A program made the translations under genes and the position numbers. The notes beneath the pieces were generated by a model. It saw nothing but the letters and a program-made list of their open reading frames with translations. It was not told the origin of the DNA and did not search any database. Shown here one piece after another: positions 16,464 to 24,390 of a stretch of 32,453 nt of DNA (its first letter is position 1; every line of letters starts with the position of its first letter). Source of the DNA: Pseudogulbenkiania sp. (GTDB taxonomy: Bacteria; Pseudomonadota; Gammaproteobacteria; Burkholderiales; Chromobacteriaceae); assembly GCA_018260425.1 (NCBI GenBank), contig JAGLBD010000041.1, positions 1 to 32,453 of the forward strand, read 5' to 3'.

Positions 16464-16919
16464 TCAATCCAGCATGGACGGCGTCAACATGACCTTCAGC
16501 CGCACCTGCTCGATCTCGTGACGCTGGCGATGGGCAAGCCACCAGATTGCGCCCTTTTTGATGCTCCACAACTGGTTTTCACCGGACATCAGCCGGGAGG
16601 CCATAAACCCCATCCAGGGTTGATGGCCGACCAGCACAATGGTTTTGCCCGGTGTCGGCCAACTGATCGCCTTGAGGATCTCTTCGGCAGAACGGTCGGG
16701 ATTAAAGTCCGGCAGAATGCCATAGCCCTTGCTCAGGAATGCCGCGGTTTGCTGGGAACGTTTGGCTTCCGAAGCAAGCAGCACATAATCACGCGGCAGG
16801 CGGGGACGCAACCAGGCGGCCATGCGGTTGGCCTGCTGTTGACCACGGCGGGTCAACGCACGCGCCAGATCGTCAGAGCCTTCTTCTGCTTCGGCATGAC
16901 GCCACAAGATCAGATCCAT
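16464..16919 (-). CDS. sixA: Phosphohistidine phosphatase SixA
   Basis: SixA is a small histidine-phosphatase-superfamily enzyme that removes phosphate from histidine, best known for HPt proteins of phosphorelays. In E. coli it has also been linked to nitrogen-type phosphotransfer (PTS-Ntr). The 151-residue protein has the catalytic RHA motif (MDLILWRHAEA, H8) and the second histidine in LVGHQPWMG. I choose ATG 16919 because GAGGGA lies 8 nt upstream; the GTG at 16925 would sit only 2 nt from it. Its place beside glnLG may be chance, since it is convergent with glnG. Confidence 0.88.
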   Translation of the reverse strand: MDLILWRHAEAEEGSDDLARALTRRGQQQANRMAAWLRPRLPRDYVLLASEAKRSQQTAAFLSKGYGILPDFNPDRSAEEILKAISWPTPGKTIVLVGHQPWMGFMASRLMSGENQLWSIKKGAIWWLAHRQRHEIEQVRLKVMLTPSMLD

Positions 16920-16961
16920 AAACACTGTCCCTCAAGTCATTTCTTATTCAAGTTCATCCGC

Positions 16962-17681
16962 TCAGCCAGTCTTGAACCAGCCTAGCACGAGCGGTATTAC
17001 GATTGCCGTAAACACGCCGTTCAAACCCATGGCCAGACCGGCAAAGGCACCGGCGGTTTCGGAGATCAGCACCACGCGGGCCGTACCGATACCGTGTGCG
17101 GCAATGCCGGTGGCAAAGCCCACCACCCGGTCATCTTGCGACCCCACCAGACGCGCCAGCGGCTTGACCAGTACGGCACCGATCACGCCGGTCACGATGA
17201 CGAAGGCCGTGGCAAGATCGGGAATGCCACCAATCCGCTCGGCGATCCCCATCGCAATCGGCGTGGTCACCGAGCGCGGCAGCAAGGACAGCACCAGCAC
17301 CTCGGGCAAGCCGAAGGCACGGGCCATCACCGAGCCGGCCAGAATGCCGGTCAGTCCACCGGCCACCAGCGTCACACACAATGCCAGGGCGGCGCGTTTG
17401 AGTTTGGCGAAGGCATTGTACAATGGAACCGCCAGGGCGACAGTGGCCGGCCCGAGCAGCATCTGCAACATACCGGCCCCTTGCCGGTACGCTTCCCATG
17501 GCAGATCCAGCACCAGCAAGGCCGCCACCACCAGCAAAGCGCCCACCAGAACGGTATTGCTCAGCGGGTGCCCATGAAAACGTCGATTGACGGCAATCGC
17601 CAGCCGATAAGCCAGCAAGGTCAGAAACAAGCCGGTCAGCGGAGAATGGCGCAACGCCGCCAACATGTCCTCAGTGTTCAT
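16962..17681 (-). CDS. lrgB: LrgB/CidB family membrane protein
   Basis: This 239-residue polytopic inner-membrane protein fits the LrgB family. Family hallmarks include LLGPATVALAVPLY, the SLLPRSVTTPIAMGIAE stretch and ATGIAAHGIGTARVV. LrgA/LrgB and CidA/CidB pairs have been described as holin/antiholin-like regulators of murein hydrolases in Staphylococcus, and plant and bacterial homologues transport glycolate, pyruvate or similar acids. Which role applies here is unknown. The gene overlaps lrgA by 11 bp, so the two are co-translated. A 42-bp gap separates it from sixA. Confidence 0.88.
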   Translation of the reverse strand: MNTEDMLAALRHSPLTGLFLTLLAYRLAIAVNRRFHGHPLSNTVLVGALLVVAALLVLDLPWEAYRQGAGMLQMLLGPATVALAVPLYNAFAKLKRAALALCVTLVAGGLTGILAGSVMARAFGLPEVLVLSLLPRSVTTPIAMGIAERIGGIPDLATAFVIVTGVIGAVLVKPLARLVGSQDDRVVGFATGIAAHGIGTARVVLISETAGAFAGLAMGLNGVFTAIVIPLVLGWFKTG

Positions 17682-18036
17682 GCGTGCCCCCCCTGCCCAG
17701 CATGAGCTTCAACACCAGCGCCGACACCAGCCAAGTCGCCAGCGCCGCGACAAACAAGGTCAGCAACAGAGGCCAGCCCGCCTTGATCAGGGCATCTTTC
17801 CAGTGCAACACCGCGGCACCGGCCGGGATGAACAACAAGGACAAATGGCTCAAAAACGGCGGAACGTTTTCCCGCAAGGCCTGCGGAACCCCTTTTCTCA
17901 CCAGCAACACCACGAACAGCAGTACCATGCCCAGTACGGCACCCGGCACCGGCAGGCCCAGCCAGCGTGACACCGCCTCGCCAAGCAATTGGAATCCGAT
18001 CAGCCAGATCGCCGCCTCCAGCAAAGTCAGGCTCAC
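17671..18036 (-). CDS. lrgA: LrgA/CidA family small membrane protein
   Basis: This is a small four-helix membrane protein of the CidA/LrgA family, partner of LrgB. Family features are FQLLGEAVSRWLGLPVPGAV and PFLSHLSLLFIPAGAAV. I favour the GTG at 18036 (121 residues), which follows a G-rich ribosome-binding sequence and gives a family-like N terminus. A GTG at 18075 would add 13 residues (134 total) but has a poorer ribosome-binding site. The gene is divergent from ubiC over less than 70 bp. Confidence 0.85.
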   Translation of the reverse strand: MSLTLLEAAIWLIGFQLLGEAVSRWLGLPVPGAVLGMVLLFVVLLVRKGVPQALRENVPPFLSHLSLLFIPAGAAVLHWKDALIKAGWPLLLTLFVAALATWLVSALVLKLMLGRGGTHEH

Positions 18037-18101
18037 TTTACCGCCCCCCGTATCAAACAGATGTGACGACAGCACCGGCCACGTTTGGCATAATGCGCGC
18101 C

Positions 18102-18635
18102 ATGGTTAATGAAAGTGTATGGCGACCGGAACCCTTACCGGTCGCAGAGCGGATTCAGCCTTTTCTCGCCGAACCCGGCTCTCTGACAGCGCGTTTGATG
18201 GCCACTGGCCACCACTTTGCCGTCACGGTCGTGCAGCAGGGTGACGACCTCGCGCTGGACGATGAACTCGCGCTGTTCGGCCTCGACGGCCCGGCCCCCT
18301 TGCTGGCAAGGCAGGTCGCGCTGACACTCGACGGGACCCCCGTTGTGGTGGCCCGCAGTCTGTCCCGTCCGGCCTGCCCGGTCTGGACTCCGGTGCTGGA
18401 CCGCGGCAACCGCTCGCTGGGCCTGACCCTGTTCGGCGACTCGACAGCCATCGTGCGCGAGCCCTTGCAGTTTGCCATGCTGCACGAGGGGCATCCCCTG
18501 CACGCGCTGGCCCGGCAGCATGACCCCCATGTCGCGGCACGTTATCCGGCACGCCGCTCGCGTTTTTTGCTTGAGGGAAAAGCGCTTACCGTCTGTGAAG
18601 TCTTTCTCCCCGCTCTGGAGACTTTTTTGTCATGA
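18102..18635 (+). CDS. ubiC: Chorismate pyruvate-lyase UbiC
   Basis: UbiC splits chorismate into 4-hydroxybenzoate and pyruvate, the first committed step of ubiquinone synthesis. The 177-residue protein ends with the family-typical RRSRFLLEGKALTVCEVFLP segment, whose glutamate is an active-site residue in the family. An arginine in VVARSLSRP probably binds the substrate carboxylate. ATG 18102 is used; another in-frame ATG lies three codons upstream and neither has a Shine-Dalgarno. A CATAAT at 18089 would place the transcript start almost at the ATG, so the mRNA could be leaderless. It overlaps ubiA by ATGA. Confidence 0.9.
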   Translation: MVNESVWRPEPLPVAERIQPFLAEPGSLTARLMATGHHFAVTVVQQGDDLALDDELALFGLDGPAPLLARQVALTLDGTPVVVARSLSRPACPVWTPVLDRGNRSLGLTLFGDSTAIVREPLQFAMLHEGHPLHALARQHDPHVAARYPARRSRFLLEGKALTVCEVFLPALETFLS

Positions 18636-19501
18636 CTGCTTTGCTCAAGGATCGTTTTGTCGTATACAGCCAACTGATGCGTATCGACCGTCCCATCGGT
18701 ATCCTGCTGCTGCTCTGGCCGACGCTGTGGGCCCTGTGGGTTGCCGCCGGTGGCATGCCGCCCCTGCCGGTGCTGGGCATTTACATTGCCGGCACCTTCC
18801 TGATGCGGGCCGCCGGCTGCGTCGTCAACGACTACGCCGACAAGGAGTTCGATGCCCATGTCGACCGCACCCGCAACCGTCCCTTCGCCCGCAAAGCCGT
18901 CAGTGGTCGTGAAGCGCTGGCTCTGACCCTGGTGCTGTGCCTGATGTCACTGCTGCTGGTTTTGCAGCTCAATCTGTTGACCATCAAACTGAGTCTGGTG
19001 GCACTGTTCCTCGCGGTCACCTACCCCTATACCAAACGTTTTTTCCCGGTGCCGCAGGCCTACCTCGGCATCGCCTTTTCGTTCGGCATTCCGATGGCCT
19101 TCGCCACGCTCCGCAACGAGATTCCGCCGGTCGCCTGGCTGATGATGCTGGGCACCTGGGCATGGATCATCGCCTACGACACGGCGTATGCCATGGCCGA
19201 CAAGCCCGATGACCTCAAGATCGGCATCAAAACCTCCGCCATTACCTTCGGCGACCATGATGTCAGCTGGGTCATGGGCTTTCACGGCCTGTTTCTGGCC
19301 TTGATGACCGTAGCCGGCGTTCTGGCCGGGCTCGGAGCCGCCTGGTATATCGCCGAAGCGCTGTGCGTCGGACTGATCTACCAGCAATACCGGGAACTGC
19401 GCACCCGCGACCGTGCCTTGTGCTTCAAGGTGTTTCTGGACAACAACCGCGTCGGCGCCGTGCTGTTCGCCGGCGTTGTACTGCATTTTCTGCTGCGCTG
19501 A
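18632..19501 (+). CDS. ubiA: 4-hydroxybenzoate polyprenyltransferase UbiA
   Basis: UbiA is an inner-membrane prenyltransferase that attaches the isoprenoid tail to 4-hydroxybenzoate, the step after UbiC. The 289-residue protein has multiple membrane helices and both Asp-rich motifs: NDYADKEFD (66-74) with DRTRNRPFA behind it, and the second region DKPDDLKIGIKTSAITFG. The conserved YPYTKRFFP loop is present. It is coupled to ubiC by an ATGA overlap. Its stop is only 3 bp from that of the convergent 145-aa gene, leaving no room for a normal terminator. Confidence 0.95.
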   Translation: MTALLKDRFVVYSQLMRIDRPIGILLLLWPTLWALWVAAGGMPPLPVLGIYIAGTFLMRAAGCVVNDYADKEFDAHVDRTRNRPFARKAVSGREALALTLVLCLMSLLLVLQLNLLTIKLSLVALFLAVTYPYTKRFFPVPQAYLGIAFSFGIPMAFATLRNEIPPVAWLMMLGTWAWIIAYDTAYAMADKPDDLKIGIKTSAITFGDHDVSWVMGFHGLFLALMTVAGVLAGLGAAWYIAEALCVGLIYQQYRELRTRDRALCFKVFLDNNRVGAVLFAGVVLHFLLR

Positions 19502-19504
19502 CCC

Positions 19505-19942
19505 TTACTCGGCGGTCAAAGGCAGGCGATACTCGCGGCCGTTGGCCGTCAGGGTCATCAACCAGTCGCGTCCTCCCGACACACAGGCCGGCAAGGTGAC
19601 GGTGGCGTTCCAGCCTTGTGCGTCCCGCACAAAGGTATAACGGTTAAAGCCCATATCCATGTCGCGCATGGCAAAACTTGCCTGAGGCGCCGTGTCGCCG
19701 ACGCCCGACAGGCGAATGACAAAGGCCTTGTCACGCGCAGGTGGCGTCACAAAGCTGACAGCCCCCCCGCCGGGCAATGCACAGGAGGCCTTGCCGGGAT
19801 CGCACTTCACGTCCAGCACGGCGGGCCGGGCCTCTTCGCGGTGGTCGAGATACCACTTGATCAGAATCAGTTTGGTGGAGGCAAACACCAGCAGGGCAAG
19901 ACCAATGAAGGCCCATTGACGTTTATTCAGTTTCTTCAGCAT
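19505..19942 (-). CDS. Unknown single-pass membrane protein (145 aa)
   Basis: I do not recognise a named family with confidence. The protein has one N-terminal membrane helix (about 11-29) followed by a beta-rich extracytoplasmic domain. Notable residues are C47 and C54 (CX6C), C120 in LPACVSGGRDW, and a Met/Asp motif MRDMDMGFNRY (92-102). That motif is reminiscent of FixH/YtkA-like or copper-related periplasmic domains, which use DMxMG-type strands; this is a weak resemblance. The gene is last in the hda operon and overlaps the Nudix/ThiE gene by 7 bp. Confidence 0.7.
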   Translation of the reverse strand: MLKKLNKRQWAFIGLALLVFASTKLILIKWYLDHREEARPAVLDVKCDPGKASCALPGGGAVSFVTPPARDKAFVIRLSGVGDTAPQASFAMRDMDMGFNRYTFVRDAQGWNATVTLPACVSGGRDWLMTLTANGREYRLPLTAE

Positions 19943-20877
19943 GTCCAGGCAGCTCTCATCATTGCAATGCCATGTGCGCCATGGGCACGCGCCATGGCCA
20001 AGGCGGTTTCATCCATTCCACCCAGTGCATAGAGCGGCATTGGCCACCCCTCGGCGTGCACGCGGGCAAAGCCGTCCCAGCCCAGCCCGGCATCGCCCGG
20101 ATGGCTCGGAGTGGCCAGAACATGACCCAGTACGACATAGTCCAGACCGAGACGAGCCGCCGCCTGCAGTTCTTCACGGTTATGCACCGACGCGCCCACC
20201 AGTGACATGGCCGGCCGCTCGTTCGCCGCCAACAGACGGGACGCCGTCAGATGCACGCCCTCGGCACCGATCGCCATGGCTTCCCCGATATCTCCATTGA
20301 GCACAACCCGTCCCGGTTTGCCACGCATGCGCGCGACCACCTCGCGGCCGAACGCCACACGCTCGTCGGCACTCATGCCGGGTTCGCGCACCATCACCAG
20401 TCCTGGAGCGGCGCGGGTGTCCAGGCTTGCCAGTGTCGCTGCGATGCCGGTTTCGGCGGTACAGGTAATGCGCAGTATTTCCGGCAGGCCCAAGGCCGCC
20501 AGCAGCGGGCCATTGGCCGGCAACAGCGGTTCAACGGCCACCTCGCCGGGGAATTGCCAGGCCACCCGCTGCCCTTCCTGCGGTGTTATCTCGCCTTCCC
20601 AGCCACGTACCCGGTAAAAATGCAGACGCACCGAGGCATGATCGTAATGATGCTCGCGCACCAGCCAGGGTTCACAGTGAGTCACGTGAATCGCGAGCTC
20701 TTCCTCCAGCTCGCGCACCAGAGCATCGCGCAGCCGTTCGCCGCGCTCCACCTTACCGCCGGGGAATTCCCACCAGCCAGCCCAGGGCTTGCCTTCGGGA
20801 CGGCTGGCGAGCATGAAACGGCCATCATCGGCCAGCAGCACACCGGCGACGACATCAATCAATTTTGCTTCAGTCAT
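19936..20877 (-). CDS. Nudix (MutT) hydrolase fused to a ThiE-like domain
   Basis: This 313-residue two-domain protein has a Nudix hydrolase domain (1-130) with a near-complete Nudix box at residues 41-63 (G41, E47, R55-E56, E59-E60; the usual final glycine is A62). The sequence context WAGWWEFPGGK is typical of MutT 8-oxo-dGTP diphosphatases. A C-terminal TIM-barrel domain (about 135-313) resembles thiamine-phosphate synthase, with segments LTASRLLAANERP and DYVVLGHVLATPSHPG. Such MutT-ThiE fusions are common in beta/gammaproteobacteria, and the second domain's activity is unproven. It starts 3 bp after the ATPase gene. Confidence 0.88.
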   Translation of the reverse strand: MTEAKLIDVVAGVLLADDGRFMLASRPEGKPWAGWWEFPGGKVERGERLRDALVRELEEELAIHVTHCEPWLVREHHYDHASVRLHFYRVRGWEGEITPQEGQRVAWQFPGEVAVEPLLPANGPLLAALGLPEILRITCTAETGIAATLASLDTRAAPGLVMVREPGMSADERVAFGREVVARMRGKPGRVVLNGDIGEAMAIGAEGVHLTASRLLAANERPAMSLVGASVHNREELQAAARLGLDYVVLGHVLATPSHPGDAGLGWDGFARVHAEGWPMPLYALGGMDETALAMARAHGAHGIAMMRAAWTC

Positions 20878-20880
20878 GAA

Positions 20881-21738
20881 TCACGTTTTATTGCGTTGTT
20901 TGGGGGACTTGCCGGCGTAATCGCAGGCGAACTGCCATGCCACCCGGCCCGAGCGATTGCCGCGGGTTTGCGACCATAGCAGTGCCGCACGGCGCGCGGT
21001 CTCATTCATCGGCAAGCCGAAGGTGGCCAGCCAGCTGCCAACGGCAGCCAGATAGGCATCCTGATCGAAGGGATAGAACGACAACCACAGGCCAAACCGT
21101 TCGGAGAGCGACACCTTGCTCTCGATCGCCTCGGCAGGATGCAACTCACCCCCTTTGGCCACCACGCGATTGTCGTCATGGAACTCGGGTACTAAATGGC
21201 GCCGATTGGAGGTGGCATACACCAGCAGATTGGCAGCACGCCGGCGCAGGCCGCCATCCAGCATCACCTTGAGAGCCTTGAAGGCATCATCCTCTTCATC
21301 AAAGGCCAGATCATCGCAAAACACGATGAAACGTTCGGGGCGTTCGCTGACCAGCGCTGCCAGTGACGACAAGGCCCCCAGCTCCGCCTTGTCCAGTTCG
21401 ACCAGACGCAGGCCCTCTGCGGCAAAGGCCGGCAACAGGGATTTGACCAGCGAGGATTTGCCGGTGCCTCGCGCCCCACTGAGCAACACGTGATTGGCGG
21501 GACGCCCCTTGAGAAACTGGCGGGTATTGTCAAACAGCTGTCGCCGTTGTTCATCGACAGCGCACAGGTGGTCGGCATCGACCGTGTGCGGCTCGTTCAC
21601 CGCCTGCAACGTCCCCTGCTGCCAGACAAAGGCTGATGCGCTCCAGTCAATCGGCGGAGGCACCGGAGGCAGCATGTGCTCGAGACGCTCCATCAGCCGT
21701 TCGGCACGGGCCAGAAACGCTTCGATGCGCTCATCCAT
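20881..21738 (-). CDS. DUF815-type AAA-like ATPase
   Basis: This is a 285-residue P-loop ATPase with a helical N terminus. Walker A is GARGTGKS (88-95) and Walker B is FIVFCDDL (137-143). A sensor-like YATSNRRHL and an arginine-rich SERFGLWLSF segment follow. It fits the DUF815 family of bacterial AAA-like proteins, whose substrate is not established. The ATP-binding motifs look intact. It lies between the HAD phosphatase gene (2-bp gap) and the Nudix/ThiE gene (3-bp gap) in one operon. Confidence 0.85.
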   Translation of the reverse strand: MDERIEAFLARAERLMERLEHMLPPVPPPIDWSASAFVWQQGTLQAVNEPHTVDADHLCAVDEQRRQLFDNTRQFLKGRPANHVLLSGARGTGKSSLVKSLLPAFAAEGLRLVELDKAELGALSSLAALVSERPERFIVFCDDLAFDEEDDAFKALKVMLDGGLRRRAANLLVYATSNRRHLVPEFHDDNRVVAKGGELHPAEAIESKVSLSERFGLWLSFYPFDQDAYLAAVGSWLATFGLPMNETARRAALLWSQTRGNRSGRVAWQFACDYAGKSPKQRNKT

Positions 21739-21740
21739 GA

Positions 21741-22409
21741 TCAGTCCCGCAGCGAGATGACCGGCCAGCCCTGCGCTTCGGCATGAGCACGCAAGGTCTC
21801 ATCCGGGTTTACCGCCACCGGATGACTGACCAGCGACAATAGGGGCAGGTCATTGCGCGAGTCACTGTAGAAGAAGGTCTTGTCATACGAGGCCAGTGTT
21901 TGGCCACGCTCTTCCAGCCATTGCATCAGGCGGGTGACCTTGCCTTCCCGAAAACTCGGCACACCGCGCGGACGACCGGTGAAGTTGCCGGACTCGTCTT
22001 CTTCCAACTCGATGGCGATCAACTCGTCGACCCCCAGCTCCCGGGCAATCGGCCCGGTAATGAAGCGGTTGGTGGCGGTAATGATGATGATCTGGTCGCC
22101 ACTGGCCTGATGGGCGGCCAGACACTGGCGCGCCTTGGCAGGAATCACCGGCAGGATATGCTCGACCATGTAATCGGCGTGCAGGCGGTCAAGCGTGGCC
22201 CGGTCATGGCGGCCCAGCGGCGCCATCTGGAACGCCATGTAGGCATTGATATCCAGCGTGCCGTTCAGATAGTCCTGATAGTAGGCATCGTTCTGGCGGC
22301 TATGCGTCTCGCCATCCAGCAAGCCGCGCTTGATGAGAAAACGGGCCCATTGCACATCGGAGTCATCGGCGATCAGGGTGTGATCGAGGTCGAACAAGGC
22401 AAGATTCAT
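21741..22409 (-). CDS. HAD-superfamily phosphatase (subfamily IB)
   Basis: This 222-residue cytoplasmic phosphatase has the HAD motif I DLDHT (nucleophile D7, acid D9). Motif II is IIITATNRF. The conserved lysine lies near REGKVTRL and motif IV is YSDSRNDLPLL. The cap and overall layout suggest subfamily IB, the group containing SerB and several phosphoserine/phosphoethanolamine-type phosphatases. The substrate cannot be assigned. The start overlaps the hda stop by ATGA, so it is translated in step with hda. Confidence 0.87.
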   Translation of the reverse strand: MNLALFDLDHTLIADDSDVQWARFLIKRGLLDGETHSRQNDAYYQDYLNGTLDINAYMAFQMAPLGRHDRATLDRLHADYMVEHILPVIPAKARQCLAAHQASGDQIIIITATNRFITGPIARELGVDELIAIELEEDESGNFTGRPRGVPSFREGKVTRLMQWLEERGQTLASYDKTFFYSDSRNDLPLLSLVSHPVAVNPDETLRAHAEAQGWPVISLRD

Positions 22410-23080
22410 GAGTCGGCTCGGGTGGTTTGCAAGACGTTCTTGACCAGCGGAACAGTAATGGGGCGACGCAATGCCAACGAATAGCGATCAAGAATGTCCA
22501 GCATCTCGATCAAACTGGTGAGATCACGTCGCCAGTGGGTCAGCAAATAACGGAATACGTCCTCGGGAATGGCGAGTTGCCGTTCGGCGGCATGGGCATT
22601 GAGCGCCGCCAGTTTGTCGTCGTCCGACAGCGCTTTCACTTCGAAGACCAGCCCCCAGCCCAACCGGGTTCGCAGGTCGTCGCGCACGGCCAATGCCATG
22701 GGCGGCTGTCGGCCGGCCATCAACAAACGGCCTTCACCGGACTCCTTCAGGGAGTTGTAGATCGAAAACAGCGCAATCTGGTCGTCGGGCGCCAGGTCGT
22801 CGACATGGTCGACGGCGATGAAGCTGGCCTCGCGGGCGAAATCGGGCAAGGGCCCGAGCTTGCCGTCCAGATAGATGGAGGCACGACCCAGCGTTTCGGC
22901 GTGGACGATCCAGGCTTGCAACAAATGTGTTTTGCCACTGCCGGGCTCCCCCCACAGATAGATGAAGCGTTCATCGGTGTGGTGGGTCAGTGCCGTGATG
23001 ATTTCCCGGTTGCGCTCGGCAACAAAGTTGTCGAAGGCAGGCAGCGGCGTCGGGGCAAGGTCTAGTACGAGTTGGTCCAA
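22406..23080 (-). CDS. hda: DnaA regulatory inactivator Hda
   Basis: Hda is a DnaA-like AAA+ protein that, bound to the DNA-loaded beta clamp, stimulates ATP hydrolysis by DnaA and prevents over-initiation. The protein is 224 residues from the chosen TTG start. A clamp-binding motif QLVLDL lies at residues 3-8, Walker A is GEPGSGKT (44-51) and FIAVDHVDDL is the Walker B region. The family starts with MDQLVLDL-like sequence, and no ATG exists there. A GTG at 23155 would add 25 unconserved residues and lies upstream of the predicted promoter. No Shine-Dalgarno is evident, consistent with low expression. Confidence 0.88.
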   Translation of the reverse strand: MDQLVLDLAPTPLPAFDNFVAERNREIITALTHHTDERFIYLWGEPGSGKTHLLQAWIVHAETLGRASIYLDGKLGPLPDFAREASFIAVDHVDDLAPDDQIALFSIYNSLKESGEGRLLMAGRQPPMALAVRDDLRTRLGWGLVFEVKALSDDDKLAALNAHAAERQLAIPEDVFRYLLTHWRRDLTSLIEMLDILDRYSLALRRPITVPLVKNVLQTTRADS

Positions 23081-23121
23081 GATCGAGAGCGGTCGAGATC
23101 CGAATAGGTTGTTTTGCCTTG

Positions 23122-23150
23122 ATTTTACGCTGAACAGGGGGTCGGGTGAA
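23122..23150 (-). promoter_or_regulatory. Sigma-70 promoter candidate for the hda operon
   Basis: On the minus strand TTCACC (23150-23145) and TAAAAT (23127-23122) are 17 bp apart. The start would be near 23115, about 35 nt before the TTG, which argues against the upstream GTG. Confidence 0.55.
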
Positions 23151-23210
23151 AGCACAGATCCGCGAACATCGCGTCCGAGGTGTCCATTCGTGCCGAAAAC
23201 CCGGAAAACC

Positions 23211-23219
23211 TGTTAAAAT
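23211..23219 (+). promoter_or_regulatory. Extended -10 promoter candidate for purM
   Basis: TGTTAAAAT is an extended -10 element with a predicted start near 23226. This gives a leader of about 55 nt to the TTG at 23283, but only about 12 nt to the GTG at 23238. It faces away from the hda promoter in the same 200-bp gap. Confidence 0.5.
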
Positions 23220-23282
23220 ACAGGCGCTTTTGCACAGGTGAAAGCTTCACGTAAAACTATTCGTAACGAAAGCGAGTTGGCC

Positions 23283-24320
23283 TTGAACACCACGTCCCTC
23301 AGTTACCGTGATGCCGGAGTCGATATCGACGCCGGCGACGCGCTGGTCGAAAACATCAAGCCTTATGCAAAGCGGACCCTGCGTCCCGAAGTGCTCGGTG
23401 GCATCGGCGGATTTGGCGCACTGGTGGAGATTTCCAAGAAATACCGTGAGCCGGTGCTGGTTTCCGGCACCGACGGCGTGGGCACCAAGCTCAAACTCGC
23501 CTTCGAATGGAACTGTCACGACACCGTCGGCATCGATCTCGTGGGCATGAGCGTCAACGACATTTTGGTGCAAGGTGCAGAACCGCTGTTCTTTCTGGAT
23601 TACTTTGCCTGCGGCCGCCTGAATGTTCCGCAGGCCACCGAAGTCATCAAGGGTATTGCCGCAGGGTGTGAGCAATCCGGTTGTGCACTGATCGGCGGGG
23701 AAACCGCTGAAATGCCGGGCATGTATCCGGAAGGCGAATACGATCTGGCCGGTTTTGCAGTCGGCGTGGTCGAGAAGTCAAAGGTGATCAGCGGTCGCGA
23801 CATCGCCCCGGGTGACGTGGTACTGGGCCTCAAGTCCAATGGCGTTCACTCCAACGGCTTTTCCCTGGTGCGCCGTATCCTCGAACGTGAAAAACCGGAA
23901 CTGGACATCCCGTTCGATGGCGCAACCACACTGCGACAGGCTATCATGGCTCCGACGCGCATCTATGTGAAACCACTGCTGAAACTGATGGAAACCCTGC
24001 CGGTCAAAGGCATGGCGCACATCACCGGTGGCGGCATCACCGAGAACACCCCGCGCGTCCTGCCGGACAACGTCGTCGCCGAGATCGATGCGACGACCTG
24101 GCCGACCACGCCGTTGTTTGCCTGGCTGCAAAAGGCCGGCAATGTCGACCCGCAGGAAATGTACCGCACCTTCAACTGTGGTATCGGCATGGTCGTGATC
24201 GTGGCCGCCGAGCATGCCGCAGACGCCATGGCCCTGCTGGCGGCCGAAGGCGAAACGGTATGGCAGATCGGTCATATCCGTGCACGCGCCGGTGACGAGC
24301 ACCAGACCCGCGTAGCGTAA
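23283..24320 (+). CDS. purM: Phosphoribosylformylglycinamidine cyclo-ligase PurM
   Basis: PurM (AIR synthetase) closes the imidazole ring in purine synthesis using ATP. From the TTG at 23283 the protein is 345 residues, equal to the E. coli length. Its N terminus reads [22 protein letters not shown], as in the family. ATP-grasp-like PurM motifs are visible: [42 protein letters not shown] and [20 protein letters not shown] at 23238 is in frame but adds 15 unconserved residues. purN follows 70 bp downstream. Confidence 0.95.
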   Translation: MNTTSLSYRDAGVDIDAGDALVENIKPYAKRTLRPEVLGGIGGFGALVEISKKYREPVLVSGTDGVGTKLKLAFEWNCHDTVGIDLVGMSVNDILVQGAEPLFFLDYFACGRLNVPQATEVIKGIAAGCEQSGCALIGGETAEMPGMYPEGEYDLAGFAVGVVEKSKVISGRDIAPGDVVLGLKSNGVHSNGFSLVRRILEREKPELDIPFDGATTLRQAIMAPTRIYVKPLLKLMETLPVKGMAHITGGGITENTPRVLPDNVVAEIDATTWPTTPLFAWLQKAGNVDPQEMYRTFNCGIGMVVIVAAEHAADAMALLAAEGETVWQIGHIRARAGDEHQTRVA

Positions 24321-24323
24321 GCG

Positions 24324-24378
24324 GCCCGGCCGCCATACCAGACGCCGCCGGGCTTGCGCACGGCGGCGTTGTTGTTTT
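24324..24378 (+). promoter_or_regulatory. Competing hairpins between purM and purN (possible attenuator)
   Basis: A terminator-like 9-bp stem ACGCCGCCG/CGGCGGCGT (24342-24350 with 24361-24369) has a 10-nt loop and is followed by TGTTGTTTT. A second possible stem, GCCCGGC (24324-24330) with GCCGGGC (24347-24353), uses overlapping bases, so the two cannot form together. That mutual exclusion resembles antiterminator/terminator switching. No leader peptide is evident. Confidence 0.5.
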
Positions 24379-24390
24379 CAAGGATAGAGC

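Noticed and set aside
22406-23155. Longer Hda starting at GTG 23155
   Set aside because: The extra 25 residues are not family-like and would start upstream of the best promoter.
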